Below, in pieces: positions 51,541-62,304 of a stretch of 64,000 nucleotides of DNA. Position numbers and translations under genes: made by a program. Under the pieces are notes generated by a model, which was given only the letters and a program-made list of their open reading frames with translations, was not told the origin of the DNA and searched no databases. This stretch comes from Pomphorhynchus laevis (Eukaryota > Acanthocephala > Palaeacanthocephala > Echinorhynchida > Pomphorhynchidae). Location: contig WNNJ02003359.1 of NCBI GenBank assembly GCA_012934845.2, forward strand, positions 25,017 through 89,016, read 5' to 3'. Positions within the stretch are counted from its first letter, which is position 1. Every line of letters begins with the position of its first letter.

Positions 51541-53690
51541 AATATTCCATCATGAATCGATCTAGAAGTATCGATCAAGATACTTGAAATCCCCCACATC
51601 AGGAAGAACCTTTCCCCGATAAGGATTGACACCTGAATCCGAGACGATCATTACAATTTATTAATTCAATCATATTCTTCACTGTTTCGAATTATATTTT
51701 TTAATTAATCAATATAATTTACAATTATTATTTACTTATAATAATAGTTAATTATAAAATAATATAATTTACAACAGATGTTATTAAATGTTATAAACAC
51801 ACAGCACTTTTGAATTGGACAATTCAAAGCATTCTTGTTTTATTAAATATAAATTGATTCGAAAGAAACATTAAATTCATGTAAAAATTAAAACAATATA
51901 CTTGATTTTAAAGTTTCGTTCATTACCACAAATATAAAATATTTCAGTGATCATTGAAAACATCACTGATTATAAACTTTCATATAAAAGTTTGTTATAA
52001 ACTACATTGTAAACTGCTAAATATATATTTGAAGTAATATTTATATTTAAAGTATCACTTTAAATATAAGTCTTGATAGATATCACATAGCTCTCTGAAT
52101 ATGCTTATTTGTCGATATATAGATTGTCGTTGAAGATTTATTATTACAAATACGGCCATAATAATTTCAAAAATAAATTATGACTCAATTAGCTATAGTA
52201 TAGATTTAGTCAAAATTTCGGCCTAAGCAATTTTTTGATTTCGGCATCGTCGTTAATAATTACTCATCGTCGTTAATGATGTTATAAGCAAAAACGATGA
52301 ATTCATAATACAATTCCTTTCACAATTCAATGGTATACTATTTTGATATATTTTAGTATATATTTTAGATATATTTTAAAAGCACTTAGTTTTAAAGCAT
52401 TTTTAAGTAGAAAGCATCAAAATAGTAATAGTCTAAATGTGATATAACCAACTAAATCGCTTACTGATTTGAATGGCATTTTGATTTTTTCTTTTGAGAA
52501 AAATAGGCTTAGATCGCTTCGTTATCATTGAGTTGAAATATTATTTCATATGGTATTTAATTGATTTACGCTTCACTTAATATTTTTATAATCAGTGCTA
52601 TATGATTGTTATAGAATATGACTTGATATCGTAACAATATCAAGTCTATCTTTTGGAGAAGCACAAAATACAAGAGTTAATCTCAGGCCTGTTTAGTAAA
52701 CTTACTAATCATAATGCGTCTTCTCGTATAGAATGAGCTGGTACAGGGCTTTTTCTCAGTAAAATAAAGGATAAATGTGTGATAACCTTAGATATTCTCA
52801 TAAAAATCGATTTTCAGCTTTTTGTCTAAAATCAATTACTCGTTGTGATAAGAAGAGTGTGTTTTATTAAAAATAGAATAAGGTGGATAAACACCTCACG
52901 ATATTATTTGCATATTTATTCCACTATTACATAATGATCTTTTTGCTAATGTAAACAGTATTGCTTATCAGACAAATGCAGGTTGGATTTAACCTGCATA
53001 TTAAACAAGGATAGTGAAAACGTTTTAATCCGCATCAAAATATTCAAGACATATTGAATGTATTTGTTTTTAGTATTGACTTATTTATCGCAATGCAAGT
53101 TTCCAAAAAGTGATCGAAATTTACGATGTTTAAGCGTGTTATATAAATGTATCAAATGATACAAATTTAATAAGTGCTTTATATTAAAACATTTGATAAT
53201 GTAAAACATATACAAGTCGATTGATGAATAACGGATTTATCAATTAAAATCAATTAAAAATCAATTTTTATAATTTAAATTTAATTATATTTTAATTTTT
53301 ATATCTTATCCACACAACATACCACTCCACCATAATCAATAAATAATAAGTTAAGGTAACAAAATAAATAAATTATTAATGTTTTGATAATTTCGAAATA
53401 ATAACTTTTGATAATTTTGTATGATATATCAATATAACAAATCAATTCATATTATCATATTAATATTATCATATTAATATTATCATATTAATAGTATCAT
53501 ATTAATATTATCATATTGATATTATCAGATTTTTATTAGATAATAAGGAAAAAACTGAAATTCATATTTCATTCAATATTTAACAGAGATTTTAAAATAA
53601 AATAAACTTTATAATTTTTATTATATATAAAAATATATATAATATATTTTAATTTAACTTAATTGCATATGTAAGCTGAAATTCTTCTAG
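51541..53690. other. AT-rich stretch without recognised gene
   Basis: Only a short tandem repeat at about 53450-53530 (ATTATCATATTAAT, about 6 units) and a small LINE-derived duplicate at 51.57-51.64 kb (CCACATCAGGAAGAACCTTT) were noticed. Confidence 0.5.
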
Positions 53691-53698
53691 TTGATGAA

Positions 53699-54247
53699 CG
53701 ACATTATCATCACATATATTGTTTCTATTCTTGATACAGCAGACGCTACCGATTAGCCTGGGTGGGTCTCATCAGCAGCTGACTCAGATCTACACGTCAC
53801 GTTACGACCCTTATTATCTGCTTACTCCGTACACATATGCAGATCGGATTTGAACTCAGGATGTCTGAATCGAGATTCAACGCGTCATCCACTAGGTTAG
53901 ATGCTACAGTTGTGTATGGGATCGTATATTATATTGTATATTTTTGGTAAGGGATCACATACTATAAGATCTGTATATATCGTATATTATACGATCCTTA
54001 CCGAAAATAATATACAGAAATTTATACCAACACCACTGGAGCAGCCAGCCTAGTGGATGTAACGTTGAATCTCGATACAGACATCCTGAGTTCACATCCG
54101 ATCAGCACCAGTGTACGGAGTAACAGATAATAAGGGTTCAAACATAATACTTAGGTCAGGGTTAGCAGCTGATGAGACCCACCCAGGATAATTAGTAGAG
54201 TATTGCTGTATCGAGAATAGGAACAATACCTGTGAGGATAATGTCAT
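53699..54247. mobile_element. Palindromic pair of tRNA-derived SINEs
   Basis: Inverted arms of about 205 bp (left 53699-53905, right 54045-54247). In each, read outward from the centre, there is a tRNA-like head: A box (AGCCTAGTGGATGTAACG, 54046-54064; minus-strand TAACCTAGTGGATGACGCG, 53899-53881) and B box (GAGTTCACATCCGA, 54088-54101; minus GAGTTCAAATCCGATC). A core follows with CAGATAATAAGGGT and GCTGATGAGACCCACCCAGG. RNA polymerase III promoter boxes of this kind define tRNA SINEs. Confidence 0.75.
54134..54217 (+). ncRNA. Hammerhead boxes in non-canonical order (SINE core, right arm)
   Basis: GGGTT-CAAAC (54134-54143), TTAGCAG-CTGATGA-GACCC (54162-54180), GAGTA-TTGCTG (near 54205). GGGT/ACCC would be stem II; TAGCAG/TTGCTG stem I; AC/GU stem III. 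In the left arm (minus strand, 53810-53764) stem II is perfect (GGGTC/GACCC) with GTAA in place of GAAA. Decayed and speculative. Confidence 0.25.
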
Positions 54248-54769
54248 TCCACAATCAGAAGAAAAATATTTTTTGATATTATATTTATATTTTAAAAATA
54301 TTATTTAAATATTAGTTATTCATTTAACCTGTTTCAGTTGTCATTAGTACAGTGTGAAATATCAAAGGTGTAATACCTATTTACAGTATTATAAATAACC
54401 AATTTATAATATTACAGTATTACCAATTACCTTTTTATCTAGCTGCTAAACCTAAGTATTATACATAACATCTAAGGGTTGAAATAAATTTAAATTTTAA
54501 CTAAATTAAAATTTATAAATTTATTTATAATTAAATTTAATTAGATTTGGAAAAACTTAATTATGAACTGTCTCTTTTCCTAGCGTGCTGAGATTTAGTT
54601 AATTTAGTAAAATCGAGAATGCTTATTAAACACTCCTTAAAAATAAGATCATTTAAAGATTAAAATTAAAACAATTTAAATCCTTAAATAGCAACTGAAT
54701 CAGATATAATACAATGTATTAAAATTCAGATTCTATGTTGTCATATTTTGGTACCTATTTCAGGACCTA

Positions 54770-56150
54770 AAATAGCAGCGGGCCCGTGTATCTTATCCTA
54801 ATACAACGTATATGATTTACTATTTTAACATAAAAATGTTCAGCTTAAAAGTTAAAATATGATTATTTAAATTATTATTAAAATTTGATTATTTAGTATA
54901 CCTTATTCTAATACAAAGTATATTATTTATTATCCATCCATCAAATTTTTTTGCTAATGATTTTAAATTTATTTTTAATATTATTGTGCTGATTTATATA
55001 TTTTACAATTTTCTGTTTGATGGCATTTTTAAAGTTACTTAGTTTAAAATATGCACCTATTTAATTATTTAATGATTTTGAAGAAAGTTAATATCGTTAC
55101 ATATTGTTTCAATTCTTAATATTTCATTATATAATGTATTATATTTAATATTATATGGCTTGCAGAAATCCACTTATAAACATTTTCAGCTTATTAGTTT
55201 AAATTTATTTGTATTAATATTGTGCTGATTTTTATATTTTACTATTATACTATGAACGTATTTCTTTTGATTAAATTTGATTATACAGTATCTTTTATAA
55301 TTCAACGCATATTATTTATTATCCATCCATAAAATATTTTATGATTTTTAACTTTTTTAGTTTATAATTTTAATATTCTACTTTATTAATTTTAATATAT
55401 TATATTTAATATTATATAGTATGCATGAATGTTCATGCACAAATTAAAATGAAATTAAATATGTCATCTTTACGATATAAATTACTAATAGTTTTAATTG
55501 ACGTTAATTTAATGTACACATCTAAATATATACATTCTTTTTCATTAAAATTGATTTTGTTAAGAATAAGGCTACCTGGATAAATTTGTTCGCTTATTGA
55601 ATAAAAATTATTAGAATTAAATACGCATATATCATCACATATATAAAATACACATATTCTATATCTTAAAAAGTAAACTATGTTTTTAAAATTTCATTAG
55701 TAATGTTATTTTGTATTTATCGACACAACATAGCATTGGGACCAACTACATGCTAATTACTTATTTCCACTGATGAAATTTGATTATGAAGTATCTAAGT
55801 TCAATACAAAGTATATTATTTATTATCCATTCATAAAAATTTTCTCTCTAAATAGCTGAAATTTATTTTTAATATTTTTGTGTTGATTTATATATTTTAC
55901 TATTTTCTGCTTGATGTTATTTTTATAGTAACCTGGTTTAAAATATGTATCTATTAAATTATTTAAATGATTTGGAAGAAAGCCAATATCATTACATATT
56001 GTTGCAATTCTTAAAATTTCATTATTTAATGTATTGTATTTTATATTATATGGTATGCATGAATGCTCATGCAAAAATATGTTTCTTGTAAATTTAAATA
56101 TGTCATCTTTACGATATAAATTCATAACAATATATCAAAACACATGTTCA
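54770..56150 (-). pseudogene. Cluster of truncated PLE 3' fragments
   Basis: At least three minus-strand pieces of the same permuted PLE family as 39.3-41.7 kb: about 54.90-55.16, about 55.20-55.66 and 55.74-56.15 kb. The last keeps an open 100-codon stretch (LYRKDDIFKFTRNIFLHEHS ... CNDIGFLPNHLNNLIDTYFK). All end at TATTATTTATTATCCATCCA-type 3' termini. The head-to-tail order of 5'-truncated copies is typical of PLEs. Confidence 0.75.
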
Positions 56151-59040
56151 TATCTTTATTTAGTTTAATATATTTTTACTCAGTAAAAATACTTTAATAA
56201 GAATACGTCAATTATAATTGGGCTACTTCTTGTTCCTATTAAAATCATTTTATTTGTCTAAATATATATGTCCTTACTGTAAAATAATTATAACTATTTC
56301 TAATATTTATAATTATTTAAATAATTTTAATATTTAAAATTTGAAATATAAATAATGTTATGTATTTAATATTATTTAAATAATTATTATTAATATCCGT
56401 GTAAACCACGATAAGATATGCTTTGTGAAAACAAAATTCCATGATTAGGGACATTCCTGAGTCAGCATCCCATGCCAAAAGGCAAGTGCATACGTGAAAC
56501 ACATATTCGATTGCTCTCAGCTCAAAGACAGGAGTTTATTGAAAATCGACAATGGATTTCTACCTGAGAAGATAACAACCAAACAAGATTAATGATTTTA
56601 ACTAGACGTCCTAGAGTTAAACAATAAATAATTTTATATACATTTATATTGTTTATAATGTAAATTGTATTTTTTACATCCATCACTGAAAGGTAGCGGT
56701 GAGGTCAAATAAACACATATAAATTTGTGTTAAATAAATCAGGTTAAATAAATCAAGTTAAATAAATAAGGTTAAATGAATTTATATTGAAGCCATTTAT
56801 ATTAAAGCCTTTAAATTTTAAATTTATATTTAAAGTTTGAATATTTAAATAAATTTATATATTCTTACTATTATATAATTCTGATTTATGTCAATATTTG
56901 ACAAAATATCAGTATCCTTAAAAATCATTTATTTTTAGTTAGATTGTATTAAATTTTAAGGATATTTTCAGCTTACTATTTGGCGAATCGTGAGATTATT
57001 TTCGAATTTAATTTTGTACCTTCTGAATCAACTTTTTCAACTATAAAATTTAACTTAAACCTTAAAAAATTATATTTTAATTGTTATTTAGTCATTTTGT
57101 CTATAACTATTTTATTTTAAACTTTTAATTTCTTCGGAACACAAACAAAATATCACAATAATCTAAGAACCTTAATAAATACGAACATTTGACGTGCAGT
57201 GAATATTAATTTATTGTTATATAAAGTTAATAAATTAATTTTTTAATTAATAAATTAAGTTAATAAATTAATAATTTGTATATTAATATTAATAAACTTA
57301 TATTATTATCCATCGTTTTCCACTTGAGTTAGAAAACAGTAATTTTTACAATTTCATTGGGGATGCATCATCAATTAATTCATATTTCGACTCTCAAAAT
57401 AGATGTAATTGGTTTCCAATTAGAAAAAAACGGCATGATATATAAATGAGGTAAGGCTCGTATATGTAAGCTGAAAAGTGTTAGTTTCGTTGCTGGCAGA
57501 ATGCTACTCCATATGATGTGTTTTAGGTATCAACGACTAAAGGGGTTTTATTGTAAATTGGTCAACATGATTTTAGAGAGCGAGAGTTGATGATATAGTA
57601 ATATAACGAGTCTCTGTTGGTTCTCCTTGTGGAAACTCAGTAAGGCGTTAAATTTATTGTTTGGTATAAAAGTACATTATTTTCAAACGAATATTTTACC
57701 AGAACAAATTTAGGAGTAATTTTGCATGTATAGTATTAAACTTTACGTTGAATTACATTAAAAGTTAATTTTTAAAATATTAAAGTATTTATGTAAAGCA
57801 TATTTACCTATTTTGAATTATTAAAGTCAAATTATGTCAATTGAAATTTCAAAGTTTGCACGTTGTTCTAGCTTTATTTACATTGACAGTATGCTTGCGC
57901 TGGCTTATAAAAGCGTGAAGAATTATTGACTGATTTTGGCTACTAATAATCTATTTCAGTTTCGTCAGTATGTGGTTAAAGTATCTTCTGCATGCTCTGT
58001 TTCCTCATTTAACTATAATAATTATGGTAGGGTGACGATGATACTTAAAATAAGGCAAAAGAGATCAACGACTTGATTTTACTGTTGGCATCATACTGCG
58101 TGGTATGAGTATAAAAAGGAAAATACAAGATAGGGATTATAATGCTACAGTTAAGATGACTTAAGGAAATGGCGAGAAGATTGTCCAGGCGTAAAGGCAC
58201 TTATGAAAGTAAAAGCATTATCATAATCTAAGTGCATTACTCGTACATACTGCTTTTAATAAGTATCAAGATGCGGATACGCTATTAGTGACGGCGTCAG
58301 CTTCGTTGGCAACGCAATGAAAATTTATTTTTGTGCCTTAGGATGATGATATTAACTTCGATTAATAATACTATAAGATTATAAAAATACTAAACCAATG
58401 CTGAAGTTAACCACACGATTGTAAAAGTGTATGTAATAATTTATCAAAGATTTACTTAATTCACGGTTGATAACTTTAAGCTTTAGGGTAATTTCAGAAA
58501 GACAATCGTTATTATGGTGCTAAGATTTTATTTCGTAATCTTCCATGATCATACACTACAAGCATATTACAATATCGATTTCTTTGAGATAATCTGCTTC
58601 TGGAGTGCTCGTAAAATGATGCAATTAACAAGAAAACTTTTATTTCGTTCAAATGGTTAAATTTCAATCATGATGTAACATGATTAAACCGAAAACAGTT
58701 TCCTTCTGCTTTATTTGACCCATATATTTGGTCAAATTAATTCTTGTTCGTAGCTAAGATTATAGTAATGAGCATCGGTCAATGTCATGTCATTAAAGAA
58801 ATATACAAATTTAGTGAAACCGTAAATATAAAATCTCAAATCTATATACATTATATTAGAATATTTCTTGTATATTGTTTCATACCTAAATCATATATAT
58901 TATCTAAATAAAATTAATCATTTGATATAGATTTTGATATAGTATGTTACAAATATGTTGAACCCATTAGCATCAAAAGTCATACAAGCAACATTGTTTT
59001 GCTGTACAAATATATAAATTTGACAGTTACTGGTTGAAGT
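56151..59040. other. AT-rich stretch without recognised gene
   Basis: No ORF, domain or repeat recognised. A TTCTCCTTGTGGAA segment at about 57.62 kb recurs as TTCTCCCCTTGTGGAA at about 8.68 kb, meaning unknown. Confidence 0.4.
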
Positions 59041-59070
59041 GTCTGTCGCGAATGCAGACTGGTATATATA

Positions 59071-59139
59071 GAATAGTTGCTAGGTCACACAAGGTGACTT
59101 TCAATGCGAAAGTCACCTTGTGTGACCTAGCAACTATTC
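59071..59139. repeat. Perfect 32-bp inverted repeat (hairpin)
   Basis: Arms GAATAGTTGCTAGGTCACAC+AAGGTGACTTTC and exact complement flank a 5-base loop AATGC. The right arm is part of a 102-bp direct repeat. Confidence 0.85.
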
Positions 59140-59200
59140 AATACATAAATAAGCATCCATCAAAGGATCACCAGTCCCGATTTCAATCGATCTTCATGAT
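59099..59200. repeat. 102-bp direct repeat, copy 1
   Basis: TTTCAATGCGAAAGTCACCT ... GATTTCAATCGATCTTCATG; copy 2 is 59540-59642. One difference seen. The pair brackets the SINE at 59.3 kb. Confidence 0.85.
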
Positions 59201-59309
59201 ATCATACTCAACAATCTATAATAAGCATGCCATAGAGCATCTCGAACAATGCAGTTTCTGGATATCATGATGGAAGGTTTCATATACTGTGTGAAATCTG
59301 GTAATCATG

Positions 59310-59500
59310 GATTCGTAGCCTGGCGGTCAAGAGCGCAAGTCAAGTACGAAGAGCGACAGCTCGAATCTCGGATAAGTCAAATTTCAAAAGGCGAAGAGTT
59401 GGTTGTCAGCCTTCCGACGAGCCCTGGAACAACAACATGTGGCAAAAAGCGGGCGAAACGAAAACGGCTGTGGCAATGGTGCCGTTAGTAGTTAGAGTGT
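59310..59500 (+). mobile_element. tRNA-derived SINE
   Basis: A box TAGCCTGGCGGTCAAGAGCG (59316-59335) and B box CAGCTCGAATCTCGG (about 59357-59371) are spaced as in a tRNA gene. A GC-rich body follows (CCTTCCGACGAGCCCTGG; AGCGGGCGAAACGAAAACGG). Not a functional tRNA: the acceptor and anticodon stems do not form. Different from the 53.7 kb SINE. Confidence 0.65.
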
Positions 59501-59539
59501 ATGGAATTGTATATCATGAAGGAAGGATTCTGTAGCTGG

Positions 59540-59642
59540 TTTTCAATGCGAAAGTCACCTTGTGTGACCTAGCAACTATTCAATACATAAATAAGCATCC
59601 ATCAAAGGATCACCAGTCCCGATTTCAATCGATTTTCATGAT
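59540..59642. repeat. 102-bp direct repeat, copy 2
   Basis: See copy 1 at 59099-59200. Confidence 0.85.
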
Positions 59643-60620
59643 CCCGCACGAAACAATATATATAATCGTAGATTTTACATTCTGCGAATACATTATATAT
59701 AAGTATGTATATTGTATATATATTGTTTTTGATCCTACGATAAGAGTATACTCGGTCTTATCTAAAGTTTATGCAATTTTTGCTTTGTTTATAATTTAAT
59801 TTTAAATTTGTACAATATATGTCATATAAAAATATTATGAAATACTATAAAAATAGAGAAAATGATTTTTTTTGTGATTTACTTTAACGTCAAGGCAATA
59901 AACAAAAGTGCAAGTTCGATTAATGATACAACATCAATTATATTATATTCAAACTATTCGTTTTAGTTTAAAGATATTTGAACAATAAGATACAAAAAAA
60001 ATATTTATTATTTTATAAAAGACATTCGGTTGATTCAATGCTGTTGAATTTGAATTTTCAGTGTCTGAAATCACAAACACGTTCTTGCTTGATGAAGCAA
60101 TTCTTTCATTAAGGAATATTACTAATATTGTGGTATGAATATGTATAAATTGACTGGATGGTCGATTGTACTAACAAGTTGTATCAATTTATTATGCCTT
60201 TATGTTATAAGATTAAACCGTAGACGTAAATGGGTATATATTTGAATTATCATTTATCTAAAAAATTTTGAAAAATGACGAGGAGCATTTGCATATACTC
60301 TCTAGTTTTAAAAATCATTCAGATTTCTAAAAGGCTGATATCTAAAATTGCTAACGAAATTTCTGAATATGAAACAAAGCCAGAAATTAACAAATTGCTA
60401 ATATATTTTAAATCTACTTTACTGGTCAAAATCAAATTACTAAATTCACAGTTACGTATAGAGTTATGAGCAACGTTATATACAGTTATATATAACAAGC
60501 ATAGATTATACATACAATTGAAAAAGCTCCAAAAAGAGGGCGACATGACTTCCAAAAAAATTTATAACCAAATCGACTTTCGATCCGGAACCGTGGTACA
60601 CATCATATATATAAAATAAG
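59643..60620. other. AT-rich stretch without recognised gene
   Basis: The short open frames here (for example 60275-60469) show no domain and have opposite-strand shadows. Nothing else recognised. Confidence 0.4.
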
Positions 60621-60830
60621 ATATATAAAATATAATTTGTTGTTTATATCTGCTCTGAGACACACAATGGTGTACTCGTAAGTAAATCACTATGCTTTCC
60701 TCATGAAGAGACAAAAGCACCAGGAAGCATCCTATATATCCTCATCAGACCAAGAAATAGAACCGAAATATTCTCGCAATATTCAAAGTCGCTACGTATA
60801 TCCAGTAATCCTATATGTGACGACAAACTT

Positions 60831-60880
60831 CCAAACGGTATACGCGTTCCGCTCTAACGAAGCTCATCAGTACAGTGACT
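60831..60880 (-). ncRNA. Hammerhead ribozyme motif, dimer type (left unit)
   Basis: Minus strand: GTA-CTGATGA (60870-60864), stem GCT/AGC, GGAA (A13 to G), CGCGTA: palindromic ACGCGU stem III with H17=A, then TACCG (stem I GTA/TAC). One core substitution. Confidence 0.6.
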
Positions 60881-61292
60881 TTAATAATCATCCAAATGCA
60901 CTTTAACACACGCTTAAACAATGTTTAGAGCTCGAAAAAAGCTCTATACATAATTTTATATCTGACTGTGTTAAACTGTGCTCCGGGAGCTAATAAGCTT
61001 CTGTTTAAAAACTGTAAGAGTGATATCACTCGTCTAGGAGTGATAAAGAAGTCTACTCTACTTGTAATCGAACTCCGGGTTTTGGCCACATTCTTTATAT
61101 ATACATATATATAAACTCTTATTACATAGAAAGAATCGATCCACTCAATCTCGGTTTCTTACAGTCAAGCATCCGAAAGTTTGATCCTCTGGTTGTTAAT
61201 GATGGTCTGCATTGCAAATTGTAGGATTTAAGAGCTCACGCCACCTACAATTTAAGCTAGATGTCGGAAATGCATTTTCACAATGTCACAGA

Positions 61293-61363
61293 GGCAGCCG
61301 AAACGGCGTGTGATAGTTCATCTTACTGACGATGGCTGCCGGCTATCACATGACCGTCTAGGA
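61293..61363 (+). ncRNA. Hammerhead boxes in non-canonical order (candidate)
   Basis: GGCAGCC-GAAA-CGG (61293-61306), TCTTA-CTGACGA-T-GGCTGCC (61321-61340), ACCGT-C-TAGGA (61353-61363). Stem II 7 bp (GGCAGCC/GGCTGCC), stem III ACGG/CCGU, stem I TCTTA/TAGGA (one G-U). All core bases are present. The linkers also pair (GTGTGATAG/CTATCACA). The strand order is the reverse of the canonical cyclic order, as at 13.64 and 54.13 kb. Confidence 0.35.
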
Positions 61364-61854
61364 GTGACGAAAGTTTGCAAACTGTAGTCCAACACCCAAA
61401 ACTGGCTACGATTGATTTTTAATACATATGAGCTGCTAACAAATCGGACTTTGATCATAACTTGACTGGGCATACGTAGCGACTTTGAATATTGCGAGAA
61501 TAATTCGGTTCTATTTCTTGATCTGATGAGGATATATAGAATGCTGCCTGGTGTTTATGCCTCATCATGAGGAAAACATAGTGATTTATTTACGAGTACA
61601 CCATTGTGTGTCCCAGGGCAGGTGTAACAACAAATTATATTTTATATATTTGTACACTTTAAAGTGTCCCTGTAAAACAGCATTTCTATTAAAAGGAATT
61701 TAGTGCCTGATGCATGGTTAAACCGCAATACGCACTGCCATGCACAGAGCTTATGCTAAATTTCCTCTGATGATTCAGATTAAGGGTAGTTCTGCTTTTC
61801 GAGCTTTAAACACTGTTTAAGTAAGTGTTAAGGTGCCTATTGATGATTATTGAG

Positions 61855-61900
61855 TTACGGTACGGATGAGCTCCGTTATAGCGAAACGCGTCTACCGTGG
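61855..61900 (+). ncRNA. Hammerhead ribozyme motif, dimer type (right unit)
   Basis: CGGTA-CGGATGA (61863-61869; U4 to G)-GCT..AGC-GAAA (61883-61886)-CGCGTC-TACCG. Stem I CGGTA/TACCG 5 bp; palindromic ACGCGU stem III; H17=C. The left unit has CTGATGA at the same place, so the ancestor had a complete core. Confidence 0.6.
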
Positions 61901-62043
61901 CTGAAGTTTGTCGTCACACATAGGATGATTAGGCATACGTAGCGACTTTGAATATTGCGAGAATAATTCGGTTTTATATTTAGGTATGTTGAGGATATAT
62001 AGAATGATGCATGGTGTTTATGCCCCCTCATGAGGAAAACATA

Positions 62044-62045
<2 letters not shown>

Positions 62046-62107
<62 letters not shown>
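62046..62107. repeat. (TA)n microsatellite
   Basis: About 31 uninterrupted TA units between the hammerhead unit and the 3' flank of the PLE. Confidence 0.95.
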
Positions 62108-62110
<3 letters not shown>

Positions 62111-62204
62111 TAGATTATTTATTCAAACCAGCTCCGGGATCCTTTGACGGATACTTGTATATATTAATACTCGGATTTTAAGTCAAACCGGAAACAAAGA
62201 TATC

Positions 62205-62255
62205 GTTTTATTCAAGCTTTCGACTAACTAGTGGCCTTCTTCAGGAAAATAATAT
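62205..62255 (-). ncRNA. Hammerhead-like motif just downstream of the PLE stop codon
   Basis: Minus strand: CTGAAGA (62244-62238), a weak stem region AGGCC...AGTC, GAAA, AGCTT: palindromic AGCU stem III with H17=U. It lies about 60 bp after the PLE stop, on the sense strand. Hammerheads in PLE terminal regions are known (Cervera and De la Pena 2014). Stem II is poor here. Confidence 0.45.
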
Positions 62256-62304
62256 CTACAATTGTAAAAATATAAATATAACAGCATAAATATATGATAG
62301 CATC

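Larger units (their letters stand above)
60625..62045. mobile_element. Hammerhead-bearing repeat element, three units (one inverted)
   Basis: One unit on the minus strand (60950-60640) and two on the plus strand (about 61455-61640, 5'-truncated, and about 61790-62045). They share CATACGTAGCGACTTTGAAT, ATTGCGAGAATAATTCGG, GAGGATATATAGAATG and TCATGAGGAAAACATAGTGA. The two complete units begin with a hammerhead. Unit 3 runs into the TA microsatellite. The 61.0-61.45 kb centre has repeated TCACTCGTCTAGGAGTGA hairpins and no ORF. Confidence 0.7.

Noticed and set aside
53842-53899. Functional tRNA genes in the palindrome
   Set aside because: Heads are diverged and lack paired acceptor stems; they are SINE heads.
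59310-59500. Functional tRNA gene
   Set aside because: A and B boxes are present, but the cloverleaf does not close and a SINE body follows.
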